Below are positions 11,231-20,534 of a stretch of DNA of 64,000 nucleotides, one piece after another; within the stretch, counting starts at the first letter, position 1, and every line of letters starts with the position of its first letter. The notes under the pieces are model-generated. The model saw nothing but the letters and a program-made list of their open reading frames with translations, made no database searches and was not told the DNA's origin. The DNA is taken from contig CM076949.1 of NCBI GenBank assembly GCA_039566865.1, positions 15,352,501-15,416,500 of the forward strand, given 5' to 3'. A program made the position numbers and the translations under genes. This stretch comes from Aurelia coerulea. Taxonomy: Eukaryota; Cnidaria; Scyphozoa; Semaeostomeae; Ulmaridae.

Positions 11231-12084
11231 GTCATATTTTTCGCTGTATGTTTTTGGCACCAAAATACTGCCATGAAGCAAGGTATCGCTAGCGATAGGT
11301 TCAAGGCATCTTTCTATGGTTCAAGGCTATAATTATATAATATTATATTCTTTCACCAACACTGGCTTTTATCATAATAGTATCTCACTGAAGCCCTAAT
11401 TGCGGGACCAATCTTATCAGAGGAGAACAAGAACATTTTCTGATGCTTGGATCGTTGTGGCAAGAATAGATCCGTCAAGGGTTTTGAATCGAGATTATAT
11501 ATCCTGCTTGACCAAGCATTGCAAGTAGTTTTTCAAAAGCAATTTGAAGGATCGCTTACTTCTTCTCAACCACTCGGGGGCCTAACTAAAGACCTTAATA
11601 CACGGCTCTAAGCTGCTGTTCTGAGTGGTTGGGTTGGAGGGTTCTCCTTCTCATTTGTCTTTATTATTAGTTCCAAAATAATTATTGTTTGTCATCCTTC
11701 TACAACTATCTGAGTGAACTATTAGAGGATTATTGTTTAAAGATAAATTATCTTGATGTAATTTTGGGGGGAACCTTCCAGCCCAACCCGTCAGAGACCG
11801 ATATGTTCAACCAAAGAAGGCACATAGGAAATAAGATAGAAAACGAATAAATTCACAGGTGTCTCCAAATCATGTAATTTTCCGTGTACGATGATCTTTT
11901 ATAACTTGCAATGTTCATAACATTTGTGCTCCTCGTTGTTTTCATTTGGCGCCGATCTTCTACGAACCTATTCTACTTGAGTAATGGAGGGGGCTCTATA
12001 TTATGTATGATGTTTGGAAAAAAATATAGTGTATTTATTTTCTGTCTCCATTTCTCGTTTGGTCCAGATCTGCGGCCCCCGAAG
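11231..12084. other. no gene recognised
   Basis: Degenerate edge of the minisatellite, then unique-looking sequence. A small hairpin is visible at about 11566-11636 (CAACCACTC ... GAGTGGTTG). No coding or RNA gene is supported. Confidence 0.5.
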
Positions 12085-12462
12085 CTCTCTCCATATCTTA
12101 GTGGTCTGGAAGGAAGGGGGACGGATCCGATGAGAATACGTTGGTATTCTCACCGGAGAAGTCTCACGAAATTCCAAGACTCTAATGTTCTACACACCCG
12201 AGGCAGCTTGAGAGGCCTGGGGAGAGCAGTTTCGTAGCCCCTAGGGAATACGTCAGTATATAGGAAAAATCCGAGCTCATTTCACCCTTCTTTGTGAGCA
12301 ACAAGCAGTGCACAGTAATAAAATCGACCCACCACTCCTCCCTCAGCGACGGTTCGCACCATGATCCTACTTTCCTTCCAGACAGCGAAGCCCCCTTCGC
12401 TCTCTCCATATCTTAGTGGTCTGGAAGGAAGGGGGACGGATCCGATGAGAATACGTTGGTAT
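12085..12462. repeat. interleaved direct repeats right of the minisatellite
   Basis: 12145-12326 is the second copy of the ~190-bp repeat seen at 9196-9386. In addition, a 63-bp block (CTCTCTCCATATCTTAGTGG and onwards) occurs at 12085-12147 and again at 12400-12462, so a unit of about 315 bp is partly tandem. No coding function is evident. Confidence 0.8.
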
Positions 12463-13911
12463 ACAGTGCTTTCCTTATATGAAACAGACATGAAAAATGC
12501 TGAGGTCTAACTATTTTTTGTACATACTTTTATTACAATGAATCTTACATTCTACTGTACCTTCCTAATTATTGTACTGTACAACACTACAGGGACGAAG
12601 CCAAGGGGAGTGATAGTCAATGACTACCCCATCACAGTGGGTTAGAGGCAGACATTCAAAAATTTTGAAATTCTCTAACTCACTGGTTGTTATGCAGTTT
12701 TAGAAAGCTGAATAATTGGGCTTTCGTGTGCGTTTTAAAGTTTTCATTTATCTTCTGTTATCACAGAGTTATAGATTTTTGAATCTGAGTAAATTGGACA
12801 AAATCTTTGAAAATTTTACACCCAGCATTCTAGTGGCAAAGAATGTGGATAAATGTTTCTCGGCTAGGCAAATGGCTTGCAGATTGTTTCATCGGCATTA
12901 CCAGAATGTAAATAGTCACTGTTTGTTGAAAAGCAAGATGAAAATGTCTTTTCAAGTCTAGTTTTACCACAGCAACAATTTTCTTAAAACACTTTGTCAG
13001 ATTTGTCGTCTCATTCAGAGGGAAAAATTTAACTTTAATGGAGAATATCACCAAAAGTACGAGGAGAAACATCAACACCAATACATTTTCTGAAAGAGAA
13101 GCTCATGATTAGTTAATTTTTGAAGCTTTCATTTTGTTTCTCCTCGGAAAATTCAAATAAACAGGAGGGAAAGGCCTTTTTTGGGACATTTTGGGTGTCC
13201 CAAGAAAAGATATTGAAACAAGGCCCATTTTTTCAGAATACTACAAAATATTTTAATTAAGGAGCATCCACTGGGTAATATTGTGGTAATATTATGTTGA
13301 TAAGAACCTTCTACATAGCTTAGGCTTATATTGAAATGTAACAGAAAGGAGACTTTTGGTTAGAATTACGAAAACTGAAATATAGGTCCCAGTCCCCTAA
13401 ATGTGGAGAAATATTCAACTTTATTCATTGTTCCAACAGAATAAGTTGAAAAGAGCCATCAGTCACCATTGCTAATTCTCTTGAGATAGAGGAGTATAAA
13501 AGAGATTTTTGGCTCAGGGTCTAAAATTAGAATATCGGGCTCCAGCCCCCCTAAATATTGAGTTATCCTTCTCATACATTGAAAATGAGCTACCAACTGC
13601 TCCTGTAACATTTATTTCCTGGCAGATATCCACGAATGTCTGCAAAATCGCCATTTTGGCCCACTGTGTCCATGGCCAATAAAAAACACGCAACGTTAAA
13701 TCAAATACAACTAGGTACACGAACGATAAAAACCTAAAAGATACTGTATTAGATTATGTCTAACATTAGATGTCAGGTCAGGTTTGCGATTAAATCAAAA
13801 TGTCACGAACGCAGCTCTTCTTGTTGGTTTGCAGTCATAAACTACGCCTGACGTGTAATGTGTAACAGAAATATAAACAGAACATTTACGCAAAGGGATT
13901 TGGTGGTTGCT
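12463..13911. other. no gene recognised
   Basis: AT-rich intron-like sequence. Only a short palindrome around GGGACATTTTGGGTGTCCC (13183-13201) stands out, resembling the mariner-type ends seen elsewhere in the window. Confidence 0.5.
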
Positions 13912-14165
13912 TAGTACTGAAGTTTCAAAAGATCTTCGAAAAACCGACCAGTTTCGAGAATTAAACGTAAAGTCAATTTGAGTATGTTTCTGTTCAAGGC
14001 ATTAGAAAGGTCTAGATCACCATATACTAAGAGCTGCGTCAGAGCATCATTTGAAAGATCGGTGATTTGTACAAATTATTGTAATAATTCAACAATTCCA
14101 GCCAGAAGATTTTGTCGTTGAAAACCAAAAGAAGGGCAGAGCAACAAAAAATGCTCCATAACCTC
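13912..14165 (-). pseudogene. LINE ORF2 C-terminal fragment
   Basis: On the minus strand the sequence reads VMEHFLLLCPSFGFQRQNLL (the HxxxxC knuckle after the RT/RNase H region of many invertebrate LINEs), AGIVELLQ, a TAA stop, then TQLLVYGDLDLSNALNRNIL and ILETGRFF before a final stop. One in-frame stop and truncation at both ends make it inactive. It lies 15 bp beyond the donor site of the TYW1 exon, so it is an intronic insertion. Confidence 0.65.
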
Positions 14166-14180
14166 TAACTACTTTCATAC

Positions 14181-14282
14181 CTCTTCTACCAGCTTATCTT
14201 CGGGATCATAATCAGCCATGTTGTAAAGATGTATCCCAAAACCAGCATTTTCCATTTCCTGGCTCAGTGAAATAGCAAATTT
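14181..14282 (-). CDS. TYW1: TYW1 exon (flavodoxin domain, second segment)
   Basis: A 102-bp minus-strand exon (34 codons, phase 0/0) lies between a pyrimidine-rich acceptor ending CCCAG and a donor GTATGA. It encodes KFAISLSQEMENAGFGIHLY then NMADYDPEDKLVEE. In TYW1 the FMN loop GSQTGTAK is followed by FA...L and by YDPxDxLxEE, and this exon joins in phase to the GSQTGTAK exon at 23868-23942. TYW1 makes the tricyclic core of wybutosine in tRNA-Phe; the flavodoxin domain feeds electrons to its radical-SAM cluster. The next exon (expected TYTDG motif) was not found further left and may lie outside the window. Confidence 0.75.
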
Positions 14283-14319
14283 CTGGGAAAAAAGAGTGAC
14301 ACGGTAAAGTTACCATACA

Positions 14320-14945
14320 AGTACCGGATGAGCCAGAAAAAAGTTCCCACTTTCGATAAAATTTGTAACACCACAATACTTCATGGATTTGAATGATTCA
14401 AATTCTAGTTAAAAGCCAAAAGATCAAATTATTTTTGTGATTTTTCTCGTCTTCTTAGGTGCACTGCAAATATAGGAAAATTCAACTTTACAAAAATTTC
14501 ATGGTTGCCAAATGACTGAAAAAGGGCCTAAAACACTTTATCAAATCGTTAGGATCCTCCTCACACAGAACAAGACACACGGGCGTTTCAACTTTCTCAA
14601 GAGTTATGTAACATAGATTCTCAAACAGATACTAAAGATTTTAATCCCATGGCAATAAAAGTGCAGACAATAGCTCTCAACCATGCTAAATTGCATTTTC
14701 TCTGTTGTTCTGAGTGAGGAGTCCTTTATGATTTGATCAAGTATTTTAGGCCTTTCTTAGTCATTTTGCAACCACCAAGTTTTTGTCAACTTGAATTCAC
14801 CAATGTTTCCAGTGCTCGTAAGAAGGCAAGAAAAATCACAAAATACTTCGATCTTTTCAAGAAACTATTGATTCATTCCAATCCATCCAGTACTTTATGC
14901 TATGAATTTTCAAAGTCAAATCAAATAAACCATATCAGGAGGTAT
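14320..14945. mobile_element. foldback element with ~200-bp diverged arms
   Basis: Inverted similarity of about 75-80 percent joins 14399-14581 to 14706-14890, for example TTTTGTGATTTTTCTCGTCTTC against the complement of GAAGGCAAGAAAAATCACAA, and weaker pairing reaches outward to both ends. No transposase frame. It is probably an old non-autonomous DNA element between the TYW1 exon and a PLE. Confidence 0.6.
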
Positions 14946-14949
14946 GCTA

Positions 14950-15534
14950 TACCATTCTATGCTCACAAACTCGGAGGAGCATAGGGCAGTGTTTCCTGAG
15001 CCACCTTTAATACCATTTAGGAGATGTAAGAACCTTAAGGATATACTTGTTAGGGCTAGGCTCAGTAGTAAGGGAAATGGGGGGGGGACTGAAAAGAAGG
15101 GATGTTCTCGTTGTGGTAAATCTCGTTGTCAAGTGTGTAATGTCATGAGTAATAGTGCAAATTTTCATTCAAACATAGATAGCATGGAATATAGGATAAA
15201 CTATTCGTTTAATTGTGACTCGTCAAATGTTGTGTATTTGTTGGAATGTGCTGTTTGTGGTGTCCAATATGTTGGTAGCACCTGCACACCTTTTAGGCTT
15301 AGGTTTAACAATTACAAGGCGTGCAGTCATAAGTTTAACTTGGGGGCCTCAGTACCCCAGGCGGAATTCTTCAGGCTTTTTACTGGAGAAGGCCACCACG
15401 GGTTTCTGAAGGATATTAGTATAAAAATAATCGATAGGCTAACGGGGGGAAATAGGATGCGGGAAAGCTTCTGGCAATATCGGCTGGATTGCTTTGCCCC
15501 TAAGGGATTAAACACTAGGCAGGTTGATACATAG
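14950..15534 (+). CDS. PLE GIY-YIG endonuclease fragment
   Basis: The frame runs open to the stop at 15532-15534. It begins in the PLE linker (AVFPEPPLIPFRRCKNLKDI, LVRARLS), followed by a Cys motif CSRCGKSRCQVC and a GIY-YIG domain: VVYLLECAVCGVQYVGSTC, FRLRFNNYKA (catalytic Arg) and RESFWQYRLDCFAPKGLN (Glu/Asn end). It is close in layout to the C-terminus of the intact PLE at 29881-32694. The reverse transcriptase is missing, so this is a 5'-truncated copy; what remains has no stop. A 3' UTR of about 390 bp leads to the hairpin at 15921. Confidence 0.85.
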   Translation, partial: YHSMLTNSEEHRAVFPEPPLIPFRRCKNLKDILVRARLSSKGNGGGTEKKGCSRCGKSRCQVCNVMSNSANFHSNIDSMEYRINYSFNCDSSNVVYLLECAVCGVQYVGSTCTPFRLRFNNYKACSHKFNLGASVPQAEFFRLFTGEGHHGFLKDISIKIIDRLTGGNRMRESFWQYRLDCFAPKGLNTRQVDT

Positions 15535-15943
15535 ATTTGATTTTTGTTTACATTTCGGTTGTTTGGTTGTTTTGAATTTTGCGCTCAGCTTTTCATTAGG
15601 GACACACGCTGTTTTTTAGGGGCAAAGCAATTTTTTTCGGGATCTATTTTCTGCCAATCCGCTCTTGGATCTTTCTATTGCTGGTTTTGTTATTGCACAC
15701 GGTTTTCTTCAGCTTTCGCGAGACAGACACCGCTGCCGACCTTGGCAGCTCTTAACTCTGCGCTTTCTTTGATCTTCCTGTTGCCGCCTTTGGCTACACC
15801 CCTATTTTACACCTTTTATGACTTATTGTATTTAGCAGCATCCCGCTTACTCTATTGTTTTGTATTGTATTGTTATTTCAAGATCTATATGTATGCTCCG
15901 ATTAATTTGGAAAGTTATTACTGATGAAGGCTTACGCCGAAAC
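15535..15943 (+). ncRNA. PLE 3' UTR ending in hammerhead-like hairpin
   Basis: The untranslated tail ends with CTGATGA (15921-15927), one A, stem GGC/GCC with loop TTAC, then GAAAC (15939-15943) and G. It has the same layout as the other PLE ends. Confidence 0.5.
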
Positions 15944-15944
15944 G

Positions 15945-16008
15945 TTTACTCGAATACGTTTTTCTTGACTACATATATATAGTCAAGAAAAACACATTCG
16001 AGTAAACA
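15945..16008. repeat. inverted repeat (28-bp arms)
   Basis: GTTTACTCGAATACGTTTTT and the following bases pair with 15981-16008 across a TATATA spacer, two mismatches. It could form a strong hairpin directly after the PLE end, or be two PLE ends meeting head to head. Confidence 0.8.
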
Positions 16009-16124
16009 TAGTAAACATATACAGTAAACATAGTAAACATATACGAGTAAACATATATATATATAGATATAGAGCGCAAGAAAAGCGTTCACTCAATATT
16101 TGGAAACTGAAAGAAGATTTTATC

Positions 16125-16631
16125 ATGAGGAAATCGTATATCCACAACGAAAACGTCAAAAAGGCAGGCACGATGTCACATGCAAGAGGAGAAACAAAGA
16201 TTAGTAATCAGAGAGAAGTCAAAACAGATCAAATCGTAAAGCCAAAGAAGAGGAGAAACAACTCTTCTACGAAGAAAGCCCAGAAGGCGAACAGTTTTAC
16301 CCAGGAATCCAGCGTCCAAAACAACAAGTACAGTCCCTATAACAGCAGGCACGAAATAGAAAGAGAATATTTACATGAAATGGATGAGATGATCAGGTGT
16401 GAAGAAGAGAACATAACTTTTGATAAAACAAAATTGGACAAACTGACAGAGCTTTTGGAGAGATTGAACGATGAAGAGTTCAAGTCAGCCACTGTAGAAA
16501 AAGAAACCAAAAGAGACACTATAGACGATATATCCTTGAATAAGGAATTAGCCTGTGATCATACGCCAGTAACATTTAGCTTGAAGAGTCTAAGTTTCAA
16601 TGATAAGACGAAACTAGTTGCTATCAGATGA
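16125..16631 (+). CDS. hypothetical basic/coiled-coil ORF
   Basis: A 168-codon frame starts at ATG 16125. The first 70 residues are rich in Lys, Arg, Ser and Gln (KPKKRRNNSSTKKAQKANSF); the middle is acidic and helical (HEIEREYLHEMDEMIRCEEE, LDKLTELLERLNDEE). No family is recognised. It starts about 180 bp after a PLE hairpin, as the N-terminal ORF of the PLE at 17478 starts about 70 bp after its own hairpin, so it may be the N-terminal domain of another PLE. That is inference. It could equally be a chance frame in repeat DNA. Confidence 0.4.
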   Translation: MRKSYIHNENVKKAGTMSHARGETKISNQREVKTDQIVKPKKRRNNSSTKKAQKANSFTQESSVQNNKYSPYNSRHEIEREYLHEMDEMIRCEEENITFDKTKLDKLTELLERLNDEEFKSATVEKETKRDTIDDISLNKELACDHTPVTFSLKSLSFNDKTKLVAIR

Positions 16632-16761
16632 GTTGTCTGTTTTGGTAGAGTTCTCGTACCCGTTTTCAAATATACTTACACTTGTGCTCTGTAACCTATT
16701 ATTTTTAACCTAGATATATAAGGTTAATTAATTTACAAGTATAATTTTGTCCAAACAAGTA

Positions 16762-17164
16762 TAACCTGTATAATGTCTAGCCCACGCGACTCAATGTCCC
16801 AAACGCAGACCGGCTCTATGCCCTCGACGCAAGTTACGACAGGTTACGTCACCACACTGATCTGGATATCAATGAAGCCCCCTTGCTGTATAAGTGTGGC
16901 CGAGATAGCTCAGTCGGTAGAGCAACTGCCTAGAATGCAGAAGGTCGCGAGTTCAAATCTCGCTCTCATCACTCTTTTTCCATTTTTCCATTTGTCGAAA
17001 AATTTACCACATTATATGTTATAACTTCTACCAAAAATACCGTAAGACAATGGAAGGGAAAAGTGTGATGTTAAGGTGACGTAATTCTGTCAGGGTTGCG
17101 TCGAGGGCATAGAGCCGGTCTGCGTTTGGGACATTGAGTCGCGTGGGCTAGACATTATACAGGT
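16762..17164. repeat. inverted repeat bracketing a tRNA-like unit
   Basis: 16762-16830 (ACCTGTATAATGTCTAGCCC ...) is repeated in inverted orientation at 17097-17164, essentially perfectly over about 68 bp. The first tRNA-like unit lies between the arms; a second, direct copy of the unit follows the right arm. Unit copies: about 16839-17020 and 17159-17338. Confidence 0.85.
16899..16971 (+). tRNA. tRNA-like sequence / tRNA-derived SINE head, copy 1
   Basis: A D-arm with A box TAGCTCAGTCGG, an anticodon arm CTGC-CTAGAAT-GCAG (the loop would read AGA) and a T-arm GCGAG-TTCAAAT-CTCGC matching the B box. The acceptor stem pairs at only five of seven positions, and a Ser(AGA) tRNA should have a long variable arm, which is absent. 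The call is therefore a tRNA-derived repeat with an intact Pol III promoter, not a working tRNA gene. T-rich stretches follow at 16974-16990. Confidence 0.6.
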
Positions 17165-17218
17165 TACGTCACCACACTGATCTGGATATCAATGAAGCCC
17201 ACTTGCTGTATAAGTGTG

Positions 17219-17291
17219 GCCGAGATAGCTCAGTCGGTAGAGCAACTGCCTAGAATGCAGAAGGTCGCGAGTTCAAATCTCGCTCTCGTAA
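17219..17291 (+). tRNA. tRNA-like sequence / tRNA-derived SINE head, copy 2
   Basis: Identical to copy 1 except at the 3' acceptor strand (TCTCGTA instead of TCTCATC), which pairs no better. The copy shares its flanks with copy 1, showing that the whole ~180-bp unit was duplicated. The PLE at 17341 is inserted at the 3' end of this unit. Confidence 0.6.
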
Positions 17292-17381
17292 CTCTTTTTC
17301 CATTTTTCCATTTGTCGAAAAATTTACCAAATTATATAAAGGCTATAAAAAGGGCACACCATCACATAAATATTCATTCTC

Positions 17382-17406
17382 CTGACGATGACCATAGAGT
17401 CGAAAC
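17382..17406 (+). ncRNA. hammerhead-like hairpin in left pseudo-LTR
   Basis: CTGACGA (17382-17388), one T, stem GAC/GTC (17390-17392 with 17399-17401), GAAAC (17402-17406). Flanking ATTCTC and GAGAAT (17375-17380, 17412-17417) can pair to make an outer stem. Confidence 0.5.
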
Positions 17407-17477
17407 GCGTAGAGAATTGAAGAAGAAAATTGTAGAAGAACTCCAAGTCGTCTTATTTTTGTGTTCATCTTTATATT

Positions 17478-18052
17478 ATGGCTGGAAGACGTGGAGCAAG
17501 AGGGGCTAGCGCCCGCAACGCCGACACACCGGAGGCCGACGCATCAGCAAGTGACTCCAGCATAGCAACAGTCATCGATACAACAGAAACGACGTCATCA
17601 ACAGCTGACGACACGCAACAACTTGCGATCAAACTCAACCGGAAGACTGAAAAGATCGCCCGCTTCGAGTCACATTGTGACTTCCTCACCACCTGCATCA
17701 GAGATAAGATCATCCCAATGAACTTCAAGATAGAAGTGGAACCATCCATCGGTAACCACGACGACCAGTTCCTGACGTCATGGTACGAAAAGATCGAAAA
17801 GCTCTCACTCGAGCAAATGTCGGACACAGTCAAGTTCTGCAAAGCAACCATCAACACCGCAACTACAGAAGCAAACTCACTTGACGACGCATTAAAAGCT
17901 GCCACAGCCGACGAAGAATACTATGAAATAAAGACCATCGTCAACAAGTACAATGAGCAAAAGAAACACGAGCTAGAGAAAACAAAGAGAGCAAAACACC
18001 GGAAGCTCCGATGGAATATAGTCAACGGACAACCAAGCAAACAACAGCAACC

Positions 18053-18084
<32 letters not shown>

Positions 18085-18239
18085 CACCATCAAGACAAGA
18101 AACCGCTAGAAGACCCCTACGCACAGCACCTACCATGACAATATCTGGCAGACAACAACAACCACCAACAGTCGTAGATGAATCTACAACCCCAAGGACC
18201 AAGGCACAAGAACAGTCTACCATATTCTCACGCACTTAG
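17478..18239 (+). CDS. PLE N-terminal domain ORF
   Basis: An ATG at 17478 lies 5 bp after the left pseudo-LTR. The first 180 residues are low in aromatic residues and rich in Ala, Asp and Thr, then charged and helical (KKHELEKTKRAKHRKLRWNI). The last 60 are Gln-rich (repeats of QQQ around 18040-18085) and Arg/Pro-rich. PLEs commonly have such an N-terminal region before the RT; its function is unknown. The last residues are out of the PLE frame because the RT deletion changed phase. It could still be translated as a 253-residue protein. Confidence 0.65.
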
Positions 18240-19092
18240 ACTCCGAAGAATATGCACTAAAGATAGTGAATTAAAGAGTCACTGCAAACGAATGGAAGCA
18301 AATTTTATACGCCGTGGATATCACAGAGAAATACTCCACGAGCAGATCCACAAAGCCATCGCAACCCCGAGAGAAACTACGCTACGAAAAACCTTGAAAG
18401 AAAGAACAAAAAGAATCCCCCTAGTAACTACTTTCAACTCTACACTTCCCCAAATTGGTAAGATCCTAAGAGAAAGATGGGATATCTTAAATATAAAACC
18501 AAAATTAAAGGCACTCTTCCCAGAACCCCCAATTATCGCATTCCGTCGATGCAAGAACCTCCGAGAGATTATTGGTAGCAACACCATAACTAATAACAAA
18601 GTTTTCAGAAAGAAAGCGAGAAACCAAATAGCTAAATATTGCTCACCTTGTAACACAAGTAGAAGCCTTTGCTGTAATCATGTCATCAAAACTAATTCTT
18701 TTATAAGTGCAACCACCAAAAAAACATACAAGATCTTTCATAAATAAAACTGTAGGAGCATGAATGTCATTTACCTCCTTGAATGCGTTCGCTGTAACAT
18801 ACAATATGTCGGTAAATCTGAATGGCCTTTTAACTACAGATTGAACAACTATCGTTCTAGAATAAAATCAACTCAATACGACAAGCTCCTTCCCGTAGAG
18901 AAACACTTTAAACAATAACACCATATCTTTGCAAGGGACGCAAGGTTTACAATAATCGAACGAACTGAGAAGGAAGACGCCGACAATATAACAAAATTAT
19001 TGGAGACTCACGAAGATAACTGGATTATGCGACTGCAGACTCTTACACCAAAAGGTCTAAATAACAAACTTAACCACCCAGACAAATATTAG
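18215..19092 (+). pseudogene. PLE linker + GIY-YIG domain with two stops
   Basis: From about 18215 a second frame reads NSLPYSHALRLRRICTKDSE (the sequence just after the RT fingers/palm in the intact PLE, LPYSQALRIRRIC). It continues with FPEPPIIAFRRCKNLREI, a Cys motif CSPCNTSRSLCC, a TAA at 18745-18747, then in the same frame MNVIYLLECVRCNIQYVGKS and the GIY-YIG tail HEDNWIMRLQTLTPKGLNN. A second TAA interrupts near 18915. Only two stops separate it from an open frame, so decay is mild. Confidence 0.8.
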
Positions 19093-19341
19093 CAAAAAAT
19101 TCCTCAAAAAACCAATGGATAGGCCATTTTGTTTCCGTTCGCCCATTTATTCAATACTTTGTTTCCCTGTGGCCTATCGTTTTCTACACATAAAACGTAA
19201 CTTTAAAATCCAATCAAGAATTCATGTGACGCCATATTTTGCATCACGTGACCCCAACTAGGCATCACGTGACCCCTTTTTAATCACGTGACCGTTAACA
19301 GGCTATAAAAAAGGCATACCATCACATAAATATTCATTCTC

Positions 19342-19366
19342 CTGACGATGACCATAGAGTCGAAAC
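19342..19366 (+). ncRNA. hammerhead-like hairpin in right pseudo-LTR
   Basis: Identical to 17382-17406, as expected of the terminal repeat. TA dinucleotides follow the element at 19439-19458. Confidence 0.5.
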
Positions 19367-19547
19367 GCGTAGAGAATTGAAGAAGAAAATTGTAGAAGAA
19401 CTCCAAGTCGTCTTATTTTTGTGTTCATCTTTACCAAATTATATATATATATATATAGTGAACGATGAGCAGAAGATGGACAGCATCCACAGAGAGCAGG
19501 CATCGAGTTGAACTTTTGCGCTTTTTTATTCAGTTATCTGCTAACTA

Positions 19548-19572
19548 GTTTCGCCCACTAGGGCATCTTCAG
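19548..19572 (-). ncRNA. hammerhead-like hairpin, minus strand
   Basis: Minus strand: CTGAAGA, one T, stem GCCC/GGGC with loop TAGT, GAAAC. It marks the end of a minus-oriented PLE remnant. Nearby, 19624-19661 repeats a 38-bp AT-rich block of 16715-16753 (ending AAGTATAATTTTGTCC). Confidence 0.5.
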
Positions 19573-19679
19573 AGCAACTGATTTATTCAGAGTATCAACC
19601 TCTATTTATAGTATTTTGTATTTCCATATAAGGTTTATCAATTTACAAGTATAATTTTGTCCTTATAAAGTAAAAAAGT

Positions 19680-20140
19680 ACTTGTCATATGTTGTTGTTG
19701 TTGTTGTTAGCCTCGTTCTCGTTGTTATCAGTTGAGTCCTTGTTCCTGTTGGGGACGGTTCTCTTTTCATGGTGTTATAGTTTTGTGCTTTGTCTTTTGA
19801 CGTCAGATTGTCATCGTCCATCGTTTTACGAGTTTCGCTTTTCCAATTCTTTGGTGCTTCTTTGCAAGTGACTGATTCCGTGAATCTTAAGCCACCTCGG
19901 GTGTACCTGTACCCTGTTCATTCTGTTCGGTTCAGTTCTTTTCATTGGCGTTGTTCGCAATGCGATGTTTTCGTTTTGATGTGCTGTTGTTCTAAAGTTT
20001 CTTGTTCTATGACGTCTGGTGTATGTCCTATTGTTGAGGCGTCGTGCATTGCTCGTTGCGTAGACAGATGTTGTATTTGTTATTGTTGTTGTTGTTGTTG
20101 TTGTTGCTATAGTTGTTTGACGTATGCCGTTTGATTTCAC
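19680..20140 (-). other. possible PLE N-terminal remnant (CAA/ACA-rich)
   Basis: On the minus strand the region is rich in ACA/CAA codons (GTT runs on the plus strand at 19691-19708 and 20077-20106) and has a frame of 104 residues at 19826-20140. Its composition resembles the Gln/Thr-rich N-terminal ORF of the PLE at 17478, and it lies upstream, on the same strand, of the hairpin at 19548-19572. No firm homology can be shown. Confidence 0.3.
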
Positions 20141-20534
20141 TTTAGATTCAGTTGATTCAATAAAATCACGAATGATTTATTCTAGATTTTAGGCAAAATC
20201 GACCAATCTTGCGACAAAATATTTGTGTACCCCAAAGATAATCGTTGGACCACGACTTTCTATTTACCAAAGACCCTGAACTGCAAAACCGTGTCACGAA
20301 TTTTTAATAAAAGGAATTGTCTGGAAATGATATCACTTTAAATAAATGTAAATGTCTTAAATGTATTATTTAACTTTCAGACCCTTGTAAAAATGGGACT
20401 AGTGGATCTATCACAAATCGCTGACACGGATTCGTAGTTATATGCATTGTGACACTGTATGCCAAGTTTCAAGCAATTCGATTGGCCTGTTGGGTACACA
20501 AAGATTTTTTATTACCCACCAGTACTCCGGAATC
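20141..20534. other. no gene recognised
   Basis: AT-rich sequence with no frame, repeat or RNA gene that can be supported. Confidence 0.5.

Larger units (their letters stand above)
17341..19433 (+). mobile_element. non-autonomous PLE with pseudo-LTRs and target duplication
   Basis: Direct repeats of 133 bp (17341-17473 and 19301-19433) differ at only two positions and each carries a hammerhead-like hairpin. The element is bracketed by TTACCAAATTATATA at 17324-17338 and 19431-19445 (a target duplication of about 15 bp, overlapping the right repeat by a few bases). Inside are an N-terminal ORF, a linker plus GIY-YIG region, and three ATCACGTGACC motifs near 19233-19292. The reverse transcriptase is missing, cleanly deleted at about 18215. 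All parts needed for mobilisation in trans appear to be kept at the ends. Confidence 0.85.

Noticed and set aside
9196..12326. LTR retrotransposon
   Set aside because: The two ~190-bp direct repeats lack TG...CA ends, no primer-binding site or gag/pol is found, and the interior is a minisatellite.
16899..17291. Functional tRNA-Ser(AGA) genes
   Set aside because: Acceptor stems have two or more mismatches and the long variable arm of Ser tRNAs is missing. Treated as tRNA-derived repeats.
19790..20134. Cys-rich 114-residue plus-strand ORF
   Set aside because: The Cys run comes from TGT/GTT repeats; the minus strand has the more coding-like composition and even that is uncertain.
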